Positions 46,497 through 57,457 are shown, counted from the first letter of the stretch. The stretch: DNA of 64,000 bases from Chondrus crispus (GCF_000350225.1 NW_005179160.1:65460-129459), one strand, 5' to 3'. Numbers and translations: made by a program. Notes: generated by a model not told the origin, from the letters alone.

Positions 46497-47306
46497 CTCG
46501 GAACGCGAATCGGGTGAAGACGTAGGTACGGAGTCCGCGCAGGAGGGCTCCGCCAATGTAGCAGTAAAGCTTCAGTTGTTTATTCGTGATCGTCTTGGCC
46601 GAGACTTCTCAATGCGCGGTAGTCGCAGGTGGCAAAGTACTCGAGCACTACAGTTCGAGTACTGTCTGTTCCCAACTGACAGTCTTTCGCTGTACTCTGT
46701 CCCAATTGCGACACTAAAGTCCCCGACATTTGGTCTTCTCTAGCTTCCTCCTTTCTTACCAACCCGTACGATGTATACTGCATTGAATCAGAGATTCACT
46801 CTACAATAGATCACCTGACCAGGAGCGTCCGTGATGCCATCGTACAACATCACACCTCCAGAGTGCTCCTGTCTTTCGACATTAGTGTAAATAGGAAATT
46901 ACACAGCGGACGAAACAATTTGGGTGAAATCCATTGTGGTGCGTGAAAGACTGCGAAAAGGCCTCATAAAAGCGTTGAGTTTGGCTTTGAGCCCGTTGCT
47001 GTCCATTTGGGTCATTGTGGTGTGTTCAGGACCACATCAGGACCAATGATAGCAACCTGGGCCGGACCGGCCGGGCCGGTCCCGGCACCAGTCAATCATG
47101 CGCCGGGGCAAAGGCCATTGTTGTCACTTCATGATTTATAATTTTCATTATTATCGCGTTATTATTATTTAAGTCTAATATAGGCCAGTTTGCGCGCAGG
47201 GGGGTGGCCGATGCGTGGGTAAGCGACCGGGACGCCGGCGGCCACAGTGATCCCGCGCTGTAAGTGCGATATGGAGTGAGCGAGTTTACACGCAGTTACT
47301 GGCACT
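46497..47306. other. Intergenic left flank of the chromovirus
   Basis: Short inverted GC motifs (GGGCCGGACCGGCCGGGCCGGTCCC near 47054) and an AT-rich stretch (47140-47175). ATTGTGGTG occurs near 46932 and 47014. No gene supported. Confidence 0.45.
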
Positions 47307-47877
47307 TGTAGTACAACGGCGCAAAGGCAACGGCGCCACCGCTGCCGCCCCGGGATACAGTACCATGGGCTGTAAGCGTGAGAAGAACTGTAAGGAGTTA
47401 TATTTACAGCACACAGCCGGTGCGGAGTACAGTAGTACCCCGCTGGTTACACGTGTAGGATCCGAACGGTAAGTAATTAGTAATTAATGGCGCAAATTAG
47501 CCAATTTAGCACAGTAGCTGGTATACAGTAAGTAACAGCTACTGTAGCGGGACAGGTGTCCTAGCGTCCCACTTAGGGGTTAAGACCGGGGGCACCTGCC
47601 CCGTTCCAGTAAACGGGAGGCAGACTCGCCTCCCTTCCCTTTACGGCTTTTTTCTAACTCCGTCCGGTTTTACCTGTAAGTCTCAGGCTTCTAACCCGTG
47701 ACCGGCCGTCCGGATCTAACACCACCGACCGGCTGGGCGTCACCGGCCACGTGAGCCTTCCCTCTTTTCGAGTCCTTCCGTACGGTTTGCGCTCGCGTGG
47801 GTTACCCAGCGGCGCGCGCTCCCTTACCTCTAACCCCCCTCGTTCCGAGTGGTCGGGACGAAGGTAGTTATACCACA
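47307..47877 (+). repeat. 5' LTR of the chromovirus
   Basis: 571 bp, beginning TGTAGTACAACGGCG and ending GTTATACCACA (TG...CA). Alignable along its whole length with 56882-57457. Confidence 0.95.
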
Positions 47878-47880
47878 TTT

Positions 47881-47896
47881 TGGTACTCTTGTGGAG
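47881..47896 (+). other. Candidate primer-binding site
   Basis: TGGTACTCTTGTGGAG starts three bases behind the 5' LTR; TGG pairs with the CCA end of a tRNA. The tRNA was not identified. Confidence 0.55.
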
Positions 47897-48004
47897 GGTA
47901 TAACTACAGAGGTTGAGCCCGCACTGGATCACCAGCGCGAGCAATTACCGATCGGATTGAAAGAGGTCGAAAATCACCGCGTCGATCGCCAGTGATCATC
48001 GACG

Positions 48005-50455
48005 ATGAACCGTGCGGATTCCGCCGGAGAAGATACCGCCTCCGGGCGACCAAGTACCCGCAGTGGCAGGGGCGCACAGCGCCCCCGGATCGACAATCCG
48101 GAAGCCCTGCTACGCCCGCCGTCTACCAGGGGCCAGAAGACCCCTTCCGTTTCGGACACCACCGCCGGGCTACCGGCTGGTGGGGGGAACCGCGTACAAG
48201 TACTGTACGACGCGTTACTCCCGCGATTACAAACCTGGATGGAAAATTTCTTCGCTGAGGAACTACGTCAGGTCGTCCAGGTTTGCCTCGACCGAACGGC
48301 ACCAAGACTGGTGGCGGAGCATGCGGACACCGCGCTCCGCGCCCTGCTGGACGAGAAGATCGCCCCCCTCGTACGCGACGAGGTGGTGGCAGCGCTCGCC
48401 GCGGAGGAGGACGAATCTCCGACCGCATTGGCTCTAAAGGGAGCTATTAGCTCCGCCGTGGCCACCCGTCTGGCCACGACATTTACCGAAACGGGAGGCG
48501 CGGTACCGCCGCCGGCGCCGCGCCGTGAAACCGTTCCGGGCTCAAGCTTTAATATCGCTGATCCGATCGGCGCCGTACCCGGGATTGATAGGATGGACCC
48601 TCACCCGGAGGGCAGAGCCATCTATCTCCCAACCGTTCACGGTGCTACAGGGAGGACCACAGAAAATGTCCTCCCCATACTCGCCGGTACGGGCGGCCCC
48701 CGCGGGACAGACAACCGCCTGGGGCTCCCCGAGACAGAGAATCGGGACCCGTACCGGTTGAGCAGAAGACGTGCCCCCGGCACGCACAAGACCGAAGCGG
48801 AATACACCCGGTATTCCGAGGCAGAAGACCCCCGTCACAGGACGGATGAAGACCGCGAGGAACGCCGCTGGCGATACCGCGATAACCGCGCGGCACGCCA
48901 CGGGCGATACCGCGATGCCGGAGGGGGAGGATACCCCTCCGATGATGACCCATCCGGTTCGGAAGACTCTCGCAGGCGGGGCCACAGGGCACGCCGCGAT
49001 AGAAGCCGAGACCGACACCGGCACGACCCGTCCGACTCGGAAGACTACCACACCGAGTTGGATGAGGGGCTTCGTCGCTCGAGCAGACGCCGCCGGGCTG
49101 CCCCGACGAGAGACGAGCGACGGCCCACGGTAATAAGGCCCCTCAATGACCTGTTTACCAAGGCCGTCAACTACAAGACCTACCGCCTGGAACGGCGTAG
49201 CTCGCGCTACGACTCCACAGTAGCGCGGCACATTAACCGTTACCGGAAAACACTGGACGTGCAGATGAGGTCCCACACGTTCAGCGGTCAAGATCCGATT
49301 GCAGTATTGGGATTCCTCGCACGCCTCAAGATGGCGTGCGACCACAACGGGATCACCGAGGGAGCCGCCGTGTGGTGCTTCCAGTTCTACCTCACCGGTC
49401 AGGCTCACGCCCTACTCCAGTCCCGTCTCAATGGAAGTACCATGGCGGTTGACGTGGAGCGGCGCGAACTGCTCAGGACGTACCCGCAGGTCGCCAACTT
49501 TTTGTTGCGTACCTATGCGACCGATGAGGTAATTTCCGAAGCGGTTGGTGACGTGACCTCCTTCCGTCAAAGTTCGAACATGACGGAGGAGGTCTACAGT
49601 AACCACCTCTGGGACAAGGCCCTCCGATGCGGTACGGTATTCTCCGACCGGCGGTTGAAGTCCCTATTCGTCGAGGGGTTACTTCCCGCCACGTGCGCAC
49701 AGGTCCGTAATTACCTCGCCACGTACCCGGATGTGGATTACCAATCCGTGGCTCGATACGCGCAAGCGATCGGGGAAACCAATCGGGCTTCCCGTCGACA
49801 GGGGATGTCCGCCATGGCGCACCGAGAGCCGTCCGGAGCGGCTAGAAGATTTGACCGCACCGCAAGGACGAGGCCCGTGCTGTCGGTTGAGTCGGCATCC
49901 GACATCCCGACAGCTGGGGGATTTGCTGAAGAAGCAATCCTGGCCGTGACGGACCAAACCGCCACGCCGACCTCGATGAGCTCGCCACCCACGAGTTACT
50001 ATCCGTCGCCGGCAGCTTCGACGGCGGGCGCCCCGGTTCCGCCCGCCAACCCTGGCGACGTGCGCACAGGACCGTACGGGAGGCAAGGGCAGGATCCACG
50101 CGTCCGGTTCTCCGGCGGGAGATTTCCCGGACCGCCACCGTGCCGGTTCTGCCTGGACACCACGCACCGACAAGAGGGGTGCCCCGTCGTTGCCGATGCG
50201 GGCCTGCGGGCCAAGCTTCTGGAGGCACGAGAGGCCAACTACCAGAAGCTACGCATCCGGCAAGGCCTCCGCCCGGGATCCCCGTTCAACCGCCAGGGGC
50301 CGTCCGCTTGGCGAAACCAGCGTCAAACGGCCCCCGCGGGCGTCAACGTGGTCGAGGAACCGCACCTCGACCACACCGAGGACCCCGTGGCGCGAGCCGC
50401 GGATGAAACCCGCGAGGACTTGCTGCTGACGGGGGAAGCCGGGGAGGACGCGTAG
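48005..50455 (+). CDS. gag: Chromovirus Gag polyprotein
   Basis: 816 residues from ATG 48005. A long charged N-terminal half (Arg/Asp-rich, 250-390) precedes a retrotransposon Gag (capsid) domain at about 420-590 (HTFSGQDPIAVLGFLARL, VWCFQFYLTGQAHALL, SFRQSSNMTEEVYSNHLWDK). A CCHC knuckle follows at Cys713, Cys716, His721, Cys726 (CRFCLDTTHRQEGC). Gag forms the particle and binds RNA. The pol frame overlaps its end at -1, so Pol is probably made by -1 frameshifting, though no slippery site was pinned down. Confidence 0.9.
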   Translation: MNRADSAGEDTASGRPSTRSGRGAQRPRIDNPEALLRPPSTRGQKTPSVSDTTAGLPAGGGNRVQVLYDALLPRLQTWMENFFAEELRQVVQVCLDRTAPRLVAEHADTALRALLDEKIAPLVRDEVVAALAAEEDESPTALALKGAISSAVATRLATTFTETGGAVPPPAPRRETVPGSSFNIADPIGAVPGIDRMDPHPEGRAIYLPTVHGATGRTTENVLPILAGTGGPRGTDNRLGLPETENRDPYRLSRRRAPGTHKTEAEYTRYSEAEDPRHRTDEDREERRWRYRDNRAARHGRYRDAGGGGYPSDDDPSGSEDSRRRGHRARRDRSRDRHRHDPSDSEDYHTELDEGLRRSSRRRRAAPTRDERRPTVIRPLNDLFTKAVNYKTYRLERRSSRYDSTVARHINRYRKTLDVQMRSHTFSGQDPIAVLGFLARLKMACDHNGITEGAAVWCFQFYLTGQAHALLQSRLNGSTMAVDVERRELLRTYPQVANFLLRTYATDEVISEAVGDVTSFRQSSNMTEEVYSNHLWDKALRCGTVFSDRRLKSLFVEGLLPATCAQVRNYLATYPDVDYQSVARYAQAIGETNRASRRQGMSAMAHREPSGAARRFDRTARTRPVLSVESASDIPTAGGFAEEAILAVTDQTATPTSMSSPPTSYYPSPAASTAGAPVPPANPGDVRTGPYGRQGQDPRVRFSGGRFPGPPPCRFCLDTTHRQEGCPVVADAGLRAKLLEAREANYQKLRIRQGLRPGSPFNRQGPSAWRNQRQTAPAGVNVVEEPHLDHTEDPVARAADETREDLLLTGEAGEDA

Positions 50456-50475
50456 AGGCGACGACGTCTCTCCCC

Positions 50476-53052
50476 GTGCCCAGTCTCAGAAGCTTAGGCA
50501 CCCCCGATCCGGCTGCGCCAGTGGAAGCGCAGCCGGGTAACCGAACGGAAGTCCAGGCCATCTGCTTCTTCAAGAAGCAGAATTACAAGATCTCCGCGAC
50601 GGTTGGTCAGAAGCAGGCGTTGATGGTCGCCATGACGCCAGTGCTTGACTCAGGAGCCGGCCCGAACCTCATCCATTTACGGTGTGTCGCCGAGTCGTGG
50701 CGACCATCGATAAAACCGGTTCGGAGCCCAGCGCTCATCGACGCGTCAAACCGCGCGATGAAGGCACTAGGGGAAATCCCCCTGCTCGTCCGAATCGGTG
50801 AGTTTGTGGCGCGCGTCCCGTTCCTGGTAGTCACGAGCCTCGCCGTGGACTGTATCCTCGGTACGACCTTCCTGGATCGCCACGTCAAGGCGATCCTCCC
50901 ACCGCAACGGAAGGTCGTGTTACACGACGCGCCACCCGTGGCGTTAGTCGGAACAACCCCCTCGAGGCACGACCGCAAGATGGCCTCGAGGAGCACCGCA
51001 CAACAACTACCGCCGTCGGATAAACCCGAACGGAAGCAGGTGGCGTTCCCCGCCAACACACAGTCACGGAAGATCCGCCTCGTCAGAGGGGTGACAATTC
51101 CCCCGATGACGCAGGCCATGGTGAGGGTCGCCACGCCGGTGGGGGGGCTGTGTTTTTTACAGAACTCCCCAAAAACCGCGCACAGGAATTTGACCCTCAT
51201 GGCACAGGGGGTCATGGATGTTGCCCCCGAAAAACCGTTCTCGGTAATGCTCAGCAATTTTGGGCACCGCTCCGTTCACATCCCGAAGCATACCGTAGTC
51301 GGACTGGCTCTTCCGTCGCCCACTCACATCCTGACCCTTGGCGACTCGGCCGCGGAAGCGGCCGAAGCTAAGGAAGGGGGAGGGATATTTAATTCCAACC
51401 TCTCAACCGCAAAGGAGGGCGCGGAAGAAGCCGCTGACAACCGTACGGACAAGGGCGGGGCTGAACAAGCCACGCCGCCCAAGGCGCACCCCGAGGCGGT
51501 TGGAACGGATAAACCCGAAGACACCGCCGCCCCTGAGGAGGACCCCAACGCCTGGCAGGAGGACGTCCACATCGGTGCCGAGGACGAGGAGGTACGCTCG
51601 GAGATCCTCGAGGTACTGTCCGATTTCAAGGACATGTGGACCGGCCGGCTGGGAAAAATCGCGGCCACGAAGCACCGGATTGAGCTCAAGCCCAGTGCTC
51701 GCCCGATTTACCAGGCGCCTTACCGCGCTGGACCAACCGCACGGGAGAAAGAGAAAACGGAGATCGACCGCATGCTCCGGGCAGGGGTAATCGAACCCGC
51801 CACGGCCGAATGGGCAAGCCCCGTGGTATTCGTCCCTAAAAAGGATGGTACCATGCGGTTCTGTGTCGACTACAGAAAGCTCAACGCAGTCACCGTTCGG
51901 GATTCCTACCCGTTGCCGAGGATGGACGAGTGCATCGATTCCCTCGGCGACGCTACTGTCTTTACCACGCTGGATTGCAACAGCGGGTATTGGCAAGTAG
52001 AAATCGCCGAGGAGGACCGCGACAAGACGACGTTCGCGTCGCATTGCGGGTTGTACCGTTTCCTCCGCATGCCGTTCGGTTTGAAGAACGCCCCCGCGAC
52101 CTTTCAGCGGGCCGTCGACATCATACTGTCGCGGGTAAAATGGGAAACCGCACTGGTCTACTTGGATGATGTTATCATCTACTCCAAGACCGTAACGGAA
52201 CACTTCGCGCACGTCCGCGAGATTCTACGCCTACTGCGGGACGCGGGCGTGTCGTTGAAGCTGTCGAAGTGCGCCTTATTCGACACCTCGGTCACCTACC
52301 TGGGACACGTGATTCGACCAGGTAGGTTGGAGGTCGAGCTCCGCAACGTGGTCGCCATCGAGCGCGCTCGACCTCCCCAGAACCAAACGGAATTGCGGTC
52401 ATTCCTAGGAATGTGCAATGTTTACCGCCGGTTCGTGAAGGGCTTCGCGAAAGTAGCCGCTCCGCTAAACCGGAAGACGGGGAAAAATCAACCCTTCGAG
52501 TTTGAGGTTCTTACCGATGAGGAATACGAGGCGTTCGTGGAACTAAAGAAGCGCCTCGTGTCCCCACCGATCCTCGCTCTACCCCGTTACGGAAAAAAAT
52601 ACACCCTGGATACGGACGCTTGCGCGTACCAGGTCGGCTGTGCCCTATTACAGGAGCAGCCGAGCGGTGACCGCTTACCGATCGGTTATTGGAGCCGCGC
52701 CCTCACGGACGCGGAGAAGAACTACACCACTACCGAGAAGGAATGCCTTGCTGTCGTGTGGAGCATCCTCACGCTTCGACCATATCTATATGGGAACACG
52801 TTTGACCTCCGTACGGATCATGAGGCTCTCCGATGGGTCCTCAACCTGGCGGATAGCTCTGGCCGGCTAGCGCGCTGGCGTCTCCGCCTAGCCGAGTACG
52901 ACTACGAGGTAAAGTACCGGCCGGGTATTAAGCACCAACTCGCGGATGGTGTATCACGCCTCCGAGTTGACGGCGCAACCTCCGAACCGGTTGACGACGA
53001 GGTCCCGTGTTTCGCAGTACAATGGCGAGAGGAGGACCATGACCCCCGCTAA
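50476..53052 (+). CDS. pol: Chromovirus Pol: protease, reverse transcriptase, RNase H
   Basis: The frame opens inside the end of gag; GTG 50476 is only formal. Aspartic protease at Asp58-Ser59-Gly60 (VLDSGAGPNLI). RT at about 400-620 with FCVDYRKLNAV, FTTLDCNSGYWQV, FLRMPFGLKNAPATFQ and the catalytic YLDDV (562-566). RNase H from about 700 (YTLDTDACAYQVGCALL, TTEKECLAVVW, LRTDHEALRW). A TAA at 53050-53052 ends the frame right behind RNase H; the same frame then continues into integrase. It may be one nonsense mutation or a read-through point. Confidence 0.92.
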   Translation: MPSLRSLGTPDPAAPVEAQPGNRTEVQAICFFKKQNYKISATVGQKQALMVAMTPVLDSGAGPNLIHLRCVAESWRPSIKPVRSPALIDASNRAMKALGEIPLLVRIGEFVARVPFLVVTSLAVDCILGTTFLDRHVKAILPPQRKVVLHDAPPVALVGTTPSRHDRKMASRSTAQQLPPSDKPERKQVAFPANTQSRKIRLVRGVTIPPMTQAMVRVATPVGGLCFLQNSPKTAHRNLTLMAQGVMDVAPEKPFSVMLSNFGHRSVHIPKHTVVGLALPSPTHILTLGDSAAEAAEAKEGGGIFNSNLSTAKEGAEEAADNRTDKGGAEQATPPKAHPEAVGTDKPEDTAAPEEDPNAWQEDVHIGAEDEEVRSEILEVLSDFKDMWTGRLGKIAATKHRIELKPSARPIYQAPYRAGPTAREKEKTEIDRMLRAGVIEPATAEWASPVVFVPKKDGTMRFCVDYRKLNAVTVRDSYPLPRMDECIDSLGDATVFTTLDCNSGYWQVEIAEEDRDKTTFASHCGLYRFLRMPFGLKNAPATFQRAVDIILSRVKWETALVYLDDVIIYSKTVTEHFAHVREILRLLRDAGVSLKLSKCALFDTSVTYLGHVIRPGRLEVELRNVVAIERARPPQNQTELRSFLGMCNVYRRFVKGFAKVAAPLNRKTGKNQPFEFEVLTDEEYEAFVELKKRLVSPPILALPRYGKKYTLDTDACAYQVGCALLQEQPSGDRLPIGYWSRALTDAEKNYTTTEKECLAVVWSILTLRPYLYGNTFDLRTDHEALRWVLNLADSSGRLARWRLRLAEYDYEVKYRPGIKHQLADGVSRLRVDGATSEPVDDEVPCFAVQWREEDHDPR

Positions 53053-54648
53053 GGTACCGTACACTGGGAGACCCCCGTCGACCCGGGGAGAGCTGAGCAC
53101 GCGTTCGCGGTTATACTTGAAGAACGCGACGTCTCATCCGTAACGGTGGAAGAATTCCTTCGGGAACAGGCCGAGGACCCCTTCTGTAGGGCGGCCGCCG
53201 AGACCGTGGGAAACCCGGACTGGCGCTACGACGTCGACCGATACGGGTTCGTCGTCCGCAAGTCCCCCCTCGATGGGACCCTGCAGCGGGTTGTACCGAA
53301 ACGGCTCAGGGCGAAGATATTGTACCTCGCCCATCATACCCGCCTGGCAGGACACCCGGGCGGTACGAAGATGTACTATACCCTCCGGCAGGAATATTAT
53401 TGGCCTCATATGGCCAACGACGCCTTCAGTACCGTACGGAACTGCGCGTCATGCGCTGCCACCCGGGGAACCCTGGTGAGGCACCACAAGGATCTCAAGC
53501 TCTTCCCAGCGGCAGGACCGCTGGATTTCGTCGCCATGGACCTGCTGGGCCCTTTACCGAAGACGGCGCACGGGAATCGCCACGTGCTCGTCATGACCGA
53601 CCGGTTTACGAAGCTGACGCGCAGCATCCCGTTACGGACAAACACCGCGTCGGTCGTGGCAAACGCCTTCCTGGACAATTGGGTCTACGTATACGGCGCA
53701 CCTCGTTACGTGCTAACCGATAACGGACCACAGTTCGCCGCCAAGTTCTTCGACGCGGTGTGTGCCCTCCTGGGGGTGAGGCATTTCCTGACTACCGCCT
53801 ATCACCCCCAGACGAATGGGCAAACCGAACGGTTCAACCGTACTCTGGTACAGCGCCTCCGACATTATGTCGCGGAGCATCAGAGGGACTGGGACGAATA
53901 CATCCAGCCCCTGACTTTCGCGTATAACACGCAGGTCCACCGGTCGACGGAGACAACCCCGTTCGACCTGGTGCTGACGCGACCACCGTCCGGTCTGGCC
54001 CTACCTGGTACTGTACCGCAGGATGCCGTCTCCAACACGGAAGATCCGAGGACCCCGGTACAGTACAAGCGCGCGACGCTGCGTAAACTCCGCGACGCCC
54101 TTGAGCGCACGCGGGTGAAACTAACCGCGGCGCAAAGGCGATACAAGGCCGACTTCGATAAGAAGGTGCGTTTCCGTTCGGTCATCCAGGTGGGAGACCT
54201 GGTCTATGTCGACCGCCCACCTCGGCCATTGACGAGTACCGAACGGGGAGACCTGCCAAGTAATGACGGGGGACCCTCCGTCAAGCTGTTACCGAAAACG
54301 GAAGGCCCGTTTCGGGTCCGATCCGCTACGGAGACCACAGTGGTCGTCGATCAAGACGGGGTCTCAAACCGCGTGAGCATCGATCGGATAACCCGGATGC
54401 CGCGGGGACCCCGCGACGTCACTACGGCCGCCCCGACCCAGCCCGCGGCGGCGGGAGAACCCGAACCCGCCGCGGAGTACGTGGTTGACCATCAATTTGA
54501 CCACCGGGAGAACCGCACCCGGGCCCAGTACAAGGTCCGCTGGTATGGCTACGCCCCAGCGGACAATACCTGGGAACCCGCGGAGGGACTCCCCCAGGCC
54601 TTCATAGACCGCTTCTGGCGCATGCAGGCGGCCGCACGTCACCGCTAA
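53053..54648 (+). CDS. int: Chromovirus integrase with chromodomain
   Basis: Same frame as the upstream pol part, separated only by the TAA at 53050. Numbered from 53146: zinc-binding H2C2 region (HHTRLAGHPGG ... CASC), catalytic core Asp132 (AMDLLGPLP), Asp192 (LTDNGPQF) and Glu228 (NGQTERFNRTL). Exactly 35 residues lie between the last two. A GPY/F-like segment follows, and a chromodomain at about 445-492 (QYKVRWYGY, NTWEPAEGLP). The chromodomain marks a chromovirus and would steer insertion to modified histones. No disruption inside this half. Confidence 0.92.
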   Translation, partial: GTVHWETPVDPGRAEHAFAVILEERDVSSVTVEEFLREQAEDPFCRAAAETVGNPDWRYDVDRYGFVVRKSPLDGTLQRVVPKRLRAKILYLAHHTRLAGHPGGTKMYYTLRQEYYWPHMANDAFSTVRNCASCAATRGTLVRHHKDLKLFPAAGPLDFVAMDLLGPLPKTAHGNRHVLVMTDRFTKLTRSIPLRTNTASVVANAFLDNWVYVYGAPRYVLTDNGPQFAAKFFDAVCALLGVRHFLTTAYHPQTNGQTERFNRTLVQRLRHYVAEHQRDWDEYIQPLTFAYNTQVHRSTETTPFDLVLTRPPSGLALPGTVPQDAVSNTEDPRTPVQYKRATLRKLRDALERTRVKLTAAQRRYKADFDKKVRFRSVIQVGDLVYVDRPPRPLTSTERGDLPSNDGGPSVKLLPKTEGPFRVRSATETTVVVDQDGVSNRVSIDRITRMPRGPRDVTTAAPTQPAAAGEPEPAAEYVVDHQFDHRENRTRAQYKVRWYGYAPADNTWEPAEGLPQAFIDRFWRMQAAARHR

Positions 54649-54718
54649 CACCGCACTGGGCGACCCAGCGCGGGGCGGGACGATGCCGCGGAAGGCCTCC
54701 CCCGGGCGGCGATTAGCC

Positions 54719-55030
54719 GCCACAGGCGCACGCAGAACTCCGCGCGCGTCACGGCAAGCCCCGCGCCGGAAGATCCGGCACAGGAGGGGGCAAGGTTGCC
54801 ACAGACGCACGCAGAACCCCGCGCGCGTCACCGCAAGCCCTGCGCCGGAAGACCCGGCGCAGGAGGGAGCGAAGTCGCCACAGACGCACGCGGAACCCCG
54901 CGCGCGTCACTACAAACCCCGCGCCGGAAGACCCGGCGCAGGAGGAGGCAAGGTCGCCACAGACGCACGCGGAACCCCACGTGCGCCACCCCAAACCCCG
55001 CACCGGAATACCCAGCGCGGATGCGGGCGA
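54719..55030. repeat. 79-bp tandem repeat behind integrase, about 4 units
   Basis: Units start GCCACAG(A/G)CGCACGC at 54719, 54798, 54877 and 54956, exactly 79 bp apart, the last one diverging. Each holds CCGGAAGA.CCGGC, a small inverted repeat. Since 79 is not a multiple of three, it is not coding. Confidence 0.9.
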
Positions 55031-56881
55031 CTCCGCCGAGGGTTTCCTCCAGGCCGCCACCACCCGTTTATGCCACACGCGGAAATACTGTCAAGGCGAG
55101 CCCTCGTCGGCGGTTCAAGACCTAAACCGCGACCGAACCGGTAGCAGAGCCAGGAACCGGGTGTGTGTGGCCCTCAGAGCACGGGCGGCGGTTCCAAATA
55201 CGACCGATTTTGGAGACCGCCCAATCGGAGCTCGTCAAACCGCCGAGAAGCCACCCCCCCGCAAGGAAAAAGCAGGCAGAAATTACTAAGGAAAAGGCCG
55301 ATTTCCCCGCAAGTCGCTGGTGCAGATGAGCTCCTCGTGCTGCGTAGGGACGGGAAACCACCTCCGCAGCACTACGCCGCACCAACCGCGAGGTCACCCA
55401 TCGCGGGCCGCCAGGCGAACCGGCCCCCGACACCGACAGGAAAATTCTAGGAGACCGGTACCGACCCCTCCTACGATGTCCGCTGGTAGGCTACAACCCA
55501 GCGGACTACATATAGGAACTGAACGAAGGCCTCCCGTAAGCGGTAATCTACCGGTCATGGCGCGCACATACTACTGTGCGCCACCGGCGAACCCGACCGG
55601 ATAGACCCGGTGCGGATGGACTCGCTGCACCGTTGGAATGAACCGGTTCACCGGTTTTTAATTAAGCCCGCGGATGGGCTACGTTTTCCCCTCTCAAAGG
55701 GTGGGAAAAAATCGTAGCCCCCTCCCGTTAACGGCATTGCATTCCCCAGGTTCGCCCGCGTCCGGAGGTCCCAAGACGGAAAACTCGACTTTGGGAAGGC
55801 CCAAGCGGATTTGGAAACCGGAACTGTAAACCGCTGTTTCTGCTCGTTTTTACAGTTTCTTTTTGTTTCCAAATCAGGGCCTCCGCAGAAAGTGACAATG
55901 GCAGGACTTACCGACCGGTTTTGGACGAACGGCAGAGCGTACCGCCGCTGGGAGCTCCCCACTGACCGCACGGACAGGCTGGCGGTCACACACCCCGCTG
56001 TCTCGCGGGTGAAGGAGCGCCGTTTTTGGAAAAACGGCCAGCCCTCCGGGGGGGTGGGAGGGGTGGGAGAAAATCGCTCCTTTGGCGCCGGTTTGATGAT
56101 GCCCGGCGCCGGGGGAAGACGTCCCACCGCAACGGCAAGCCTAATCGGACGGTTGAAGGTACAGTAGGTCCGTCCGCTGTACCTGTGAACCCGAGTTCCC
56201 GCCCGGTTCTTCAAAAGAACACTGTACGGGAAGAAGGGCTACGATTTCCCCTCTAGAAGGGCGAATAAAAATCGTAGCCCATATCCGAGAACGGTTCCAG
56301 ACTCCGGAGGTCGTCACCGACCTGGGAGTATTTGGAAACAGAAACGTGTTTATGCCGCTTCTGAATGTTTTTTACAGTTTCTATTAGTTTTGTAATAGGA
56401 ACCGTTCGAGAAAGGGACTACCATGCGGTTTCGCTCTCTGTTTTGGACGACAGAGGTACCGCACGGACCGGGAAAGGTCTGGGACGTACCGCTGCGGGGC
56501 TGGCGGGGGCATACCCGTGGGGTTTTGGAGGAAGTCGAAGGGGAATTCTTGGAAAAATGGCCAGCCCTCCGGGGGGGTCCTGGAAAAACGCTTCTTTGCG
56601 CCGGTTGTTCGATGACCCGGCGCAGGCTGAAGCCGCCCAATCCGAACGGTGGCGTACCGCCGATGGAACCGCGATCCAGCGCTGAACTCCTCCGCGCGGG
56701 TCGGGTGATGACCGCCGCTGCGGGTGTGCATGCGGGTTTGAGTACTCGAGGAAGGTGACTACTGTACGGCCGCGTCTCCGCGGCCGACGCATGGTCTCCG
56801 TTCGGGATAGGAGACCGTCACAGCTGGCAGGGATTTTAACCCGCCGCGACGGGGACGTGTCGCGAAGTAAGGAAGGGGGTC
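55031..56881. repeat. Long 3' noncoding region with a duplicated about 560-bp block
   Basis: GGGCTACG...CGTAGCCC fold-backs stand at 55676-55719 and 56238-56281, each followed by similar sequence: GGAGGTC, TTTGGAAAC, a pyrimidine/T-rich CTTTTTGTTTCC / TTCTATTAGTTT tract, GGAAAA..GGCCAGCCCTCCGGGGGGG, GATGA.CCGGCGC. The two copies (about 55675-56235 and 56237-56720) are well diverged. No protein-like frame is seen, so this stretch may hold packaging or regulatory RNA structure. Confidence 0.65.
56864..56879 (+). other. Polypurine tract
   Basis: GAAGTAAGGAAGGGGG lies two bases before the 3' LTR, where plus-strand DNA synthesis would be primed. Confidence 0.75.
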
Positions 56882-57457
56882 TGTAGTACAACGGCGCGAA
56901 GGCAACGGCGCCACCGCTGCCGCCCCGGGATACAGTACGATGGCTGTAAGCGCGAGAAGAACTGTAAGGAGTTATATTTACGGCACACGGCCGGTGCGGA
57001 GTACAGTAGTACCCCGCTGGTTACAAGTGTAGGATCCGAACGGTAAGTAATTAGTAATTAGTAGTTAATGGCACAAATTAGCAAATTTAGCACAGTAGCT
57101 GGTATACAGTAAGTAACAGCTACTGTAGCGGGACAGATGTCCTGGCGTCCCACTTAGGGGTTAAGACCGGGGGCACCTGCCCCGTTCCAGTAAACGGGGG
57201 CAGACTCGCTTCCCTTCCCTTTACGGCTAATTGCTATCCCGTTCCGGTTTCTCTTTTAGTCTCAGGCTTCTAACCCGTGACCGGCCGTCCGGATCTAACA
57301 CCACCCACCGGCTGCGCGTCACCGGCCACGTGAGCCTTCCCTCTTTTCGAGTCCTTCCGTACGGTTTGCGTTCGCGCGTGGGTTACCCAGCGGCGCGCGC
57401 TCCCTTACCTCTACCCACTCGTTTCCGAGTGGTCGGGACGAAGGTAGTTATACCACA
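56882..57457 (+). repeat. 3' LTR of the chromovirus
   Basis: 576 bp, TGTAGTACAACGGCG to GTTATACCACA. Differs from the 5' LTR by scattered substitutions and a few small indels. Confidence 0.95.

Larger units (their letters stand above)
47307..57457 (+). mobile_element. Ty3/gypsy chromovirus LTR retrotransposon
   Basis: Two LTRs (47307-47877 and 56882-57457), gag, pol with protease, RT, RNase H, integrase and chromodomain in Ty3 order, a primer-binding site and a purine tract. The 10.15-kb element is clearly more GC-rich than its flanks. The LTRs differ by scattered substitutions and short indels (for example an extra TAGT near 57060), so the insertion is not very recent. ACT is next to both outer ends; an exact 5-bp target duplication is not visible. 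It inserted 21 bp before the ATG of the Myb/SANT-like gene. Confidence 0.95.

Noticed and set aside
48542-49408. 288-codon minus-strand frame inside gag
   Set aside because: Antisense shadow; gag has a capsid domain and CCHC knuckle in the plus frame.
51403-52212. 269-codon minus-strand frame inside pol
   Set aside because: Antisense to the reverse transcriptase with its YLDDV motif.
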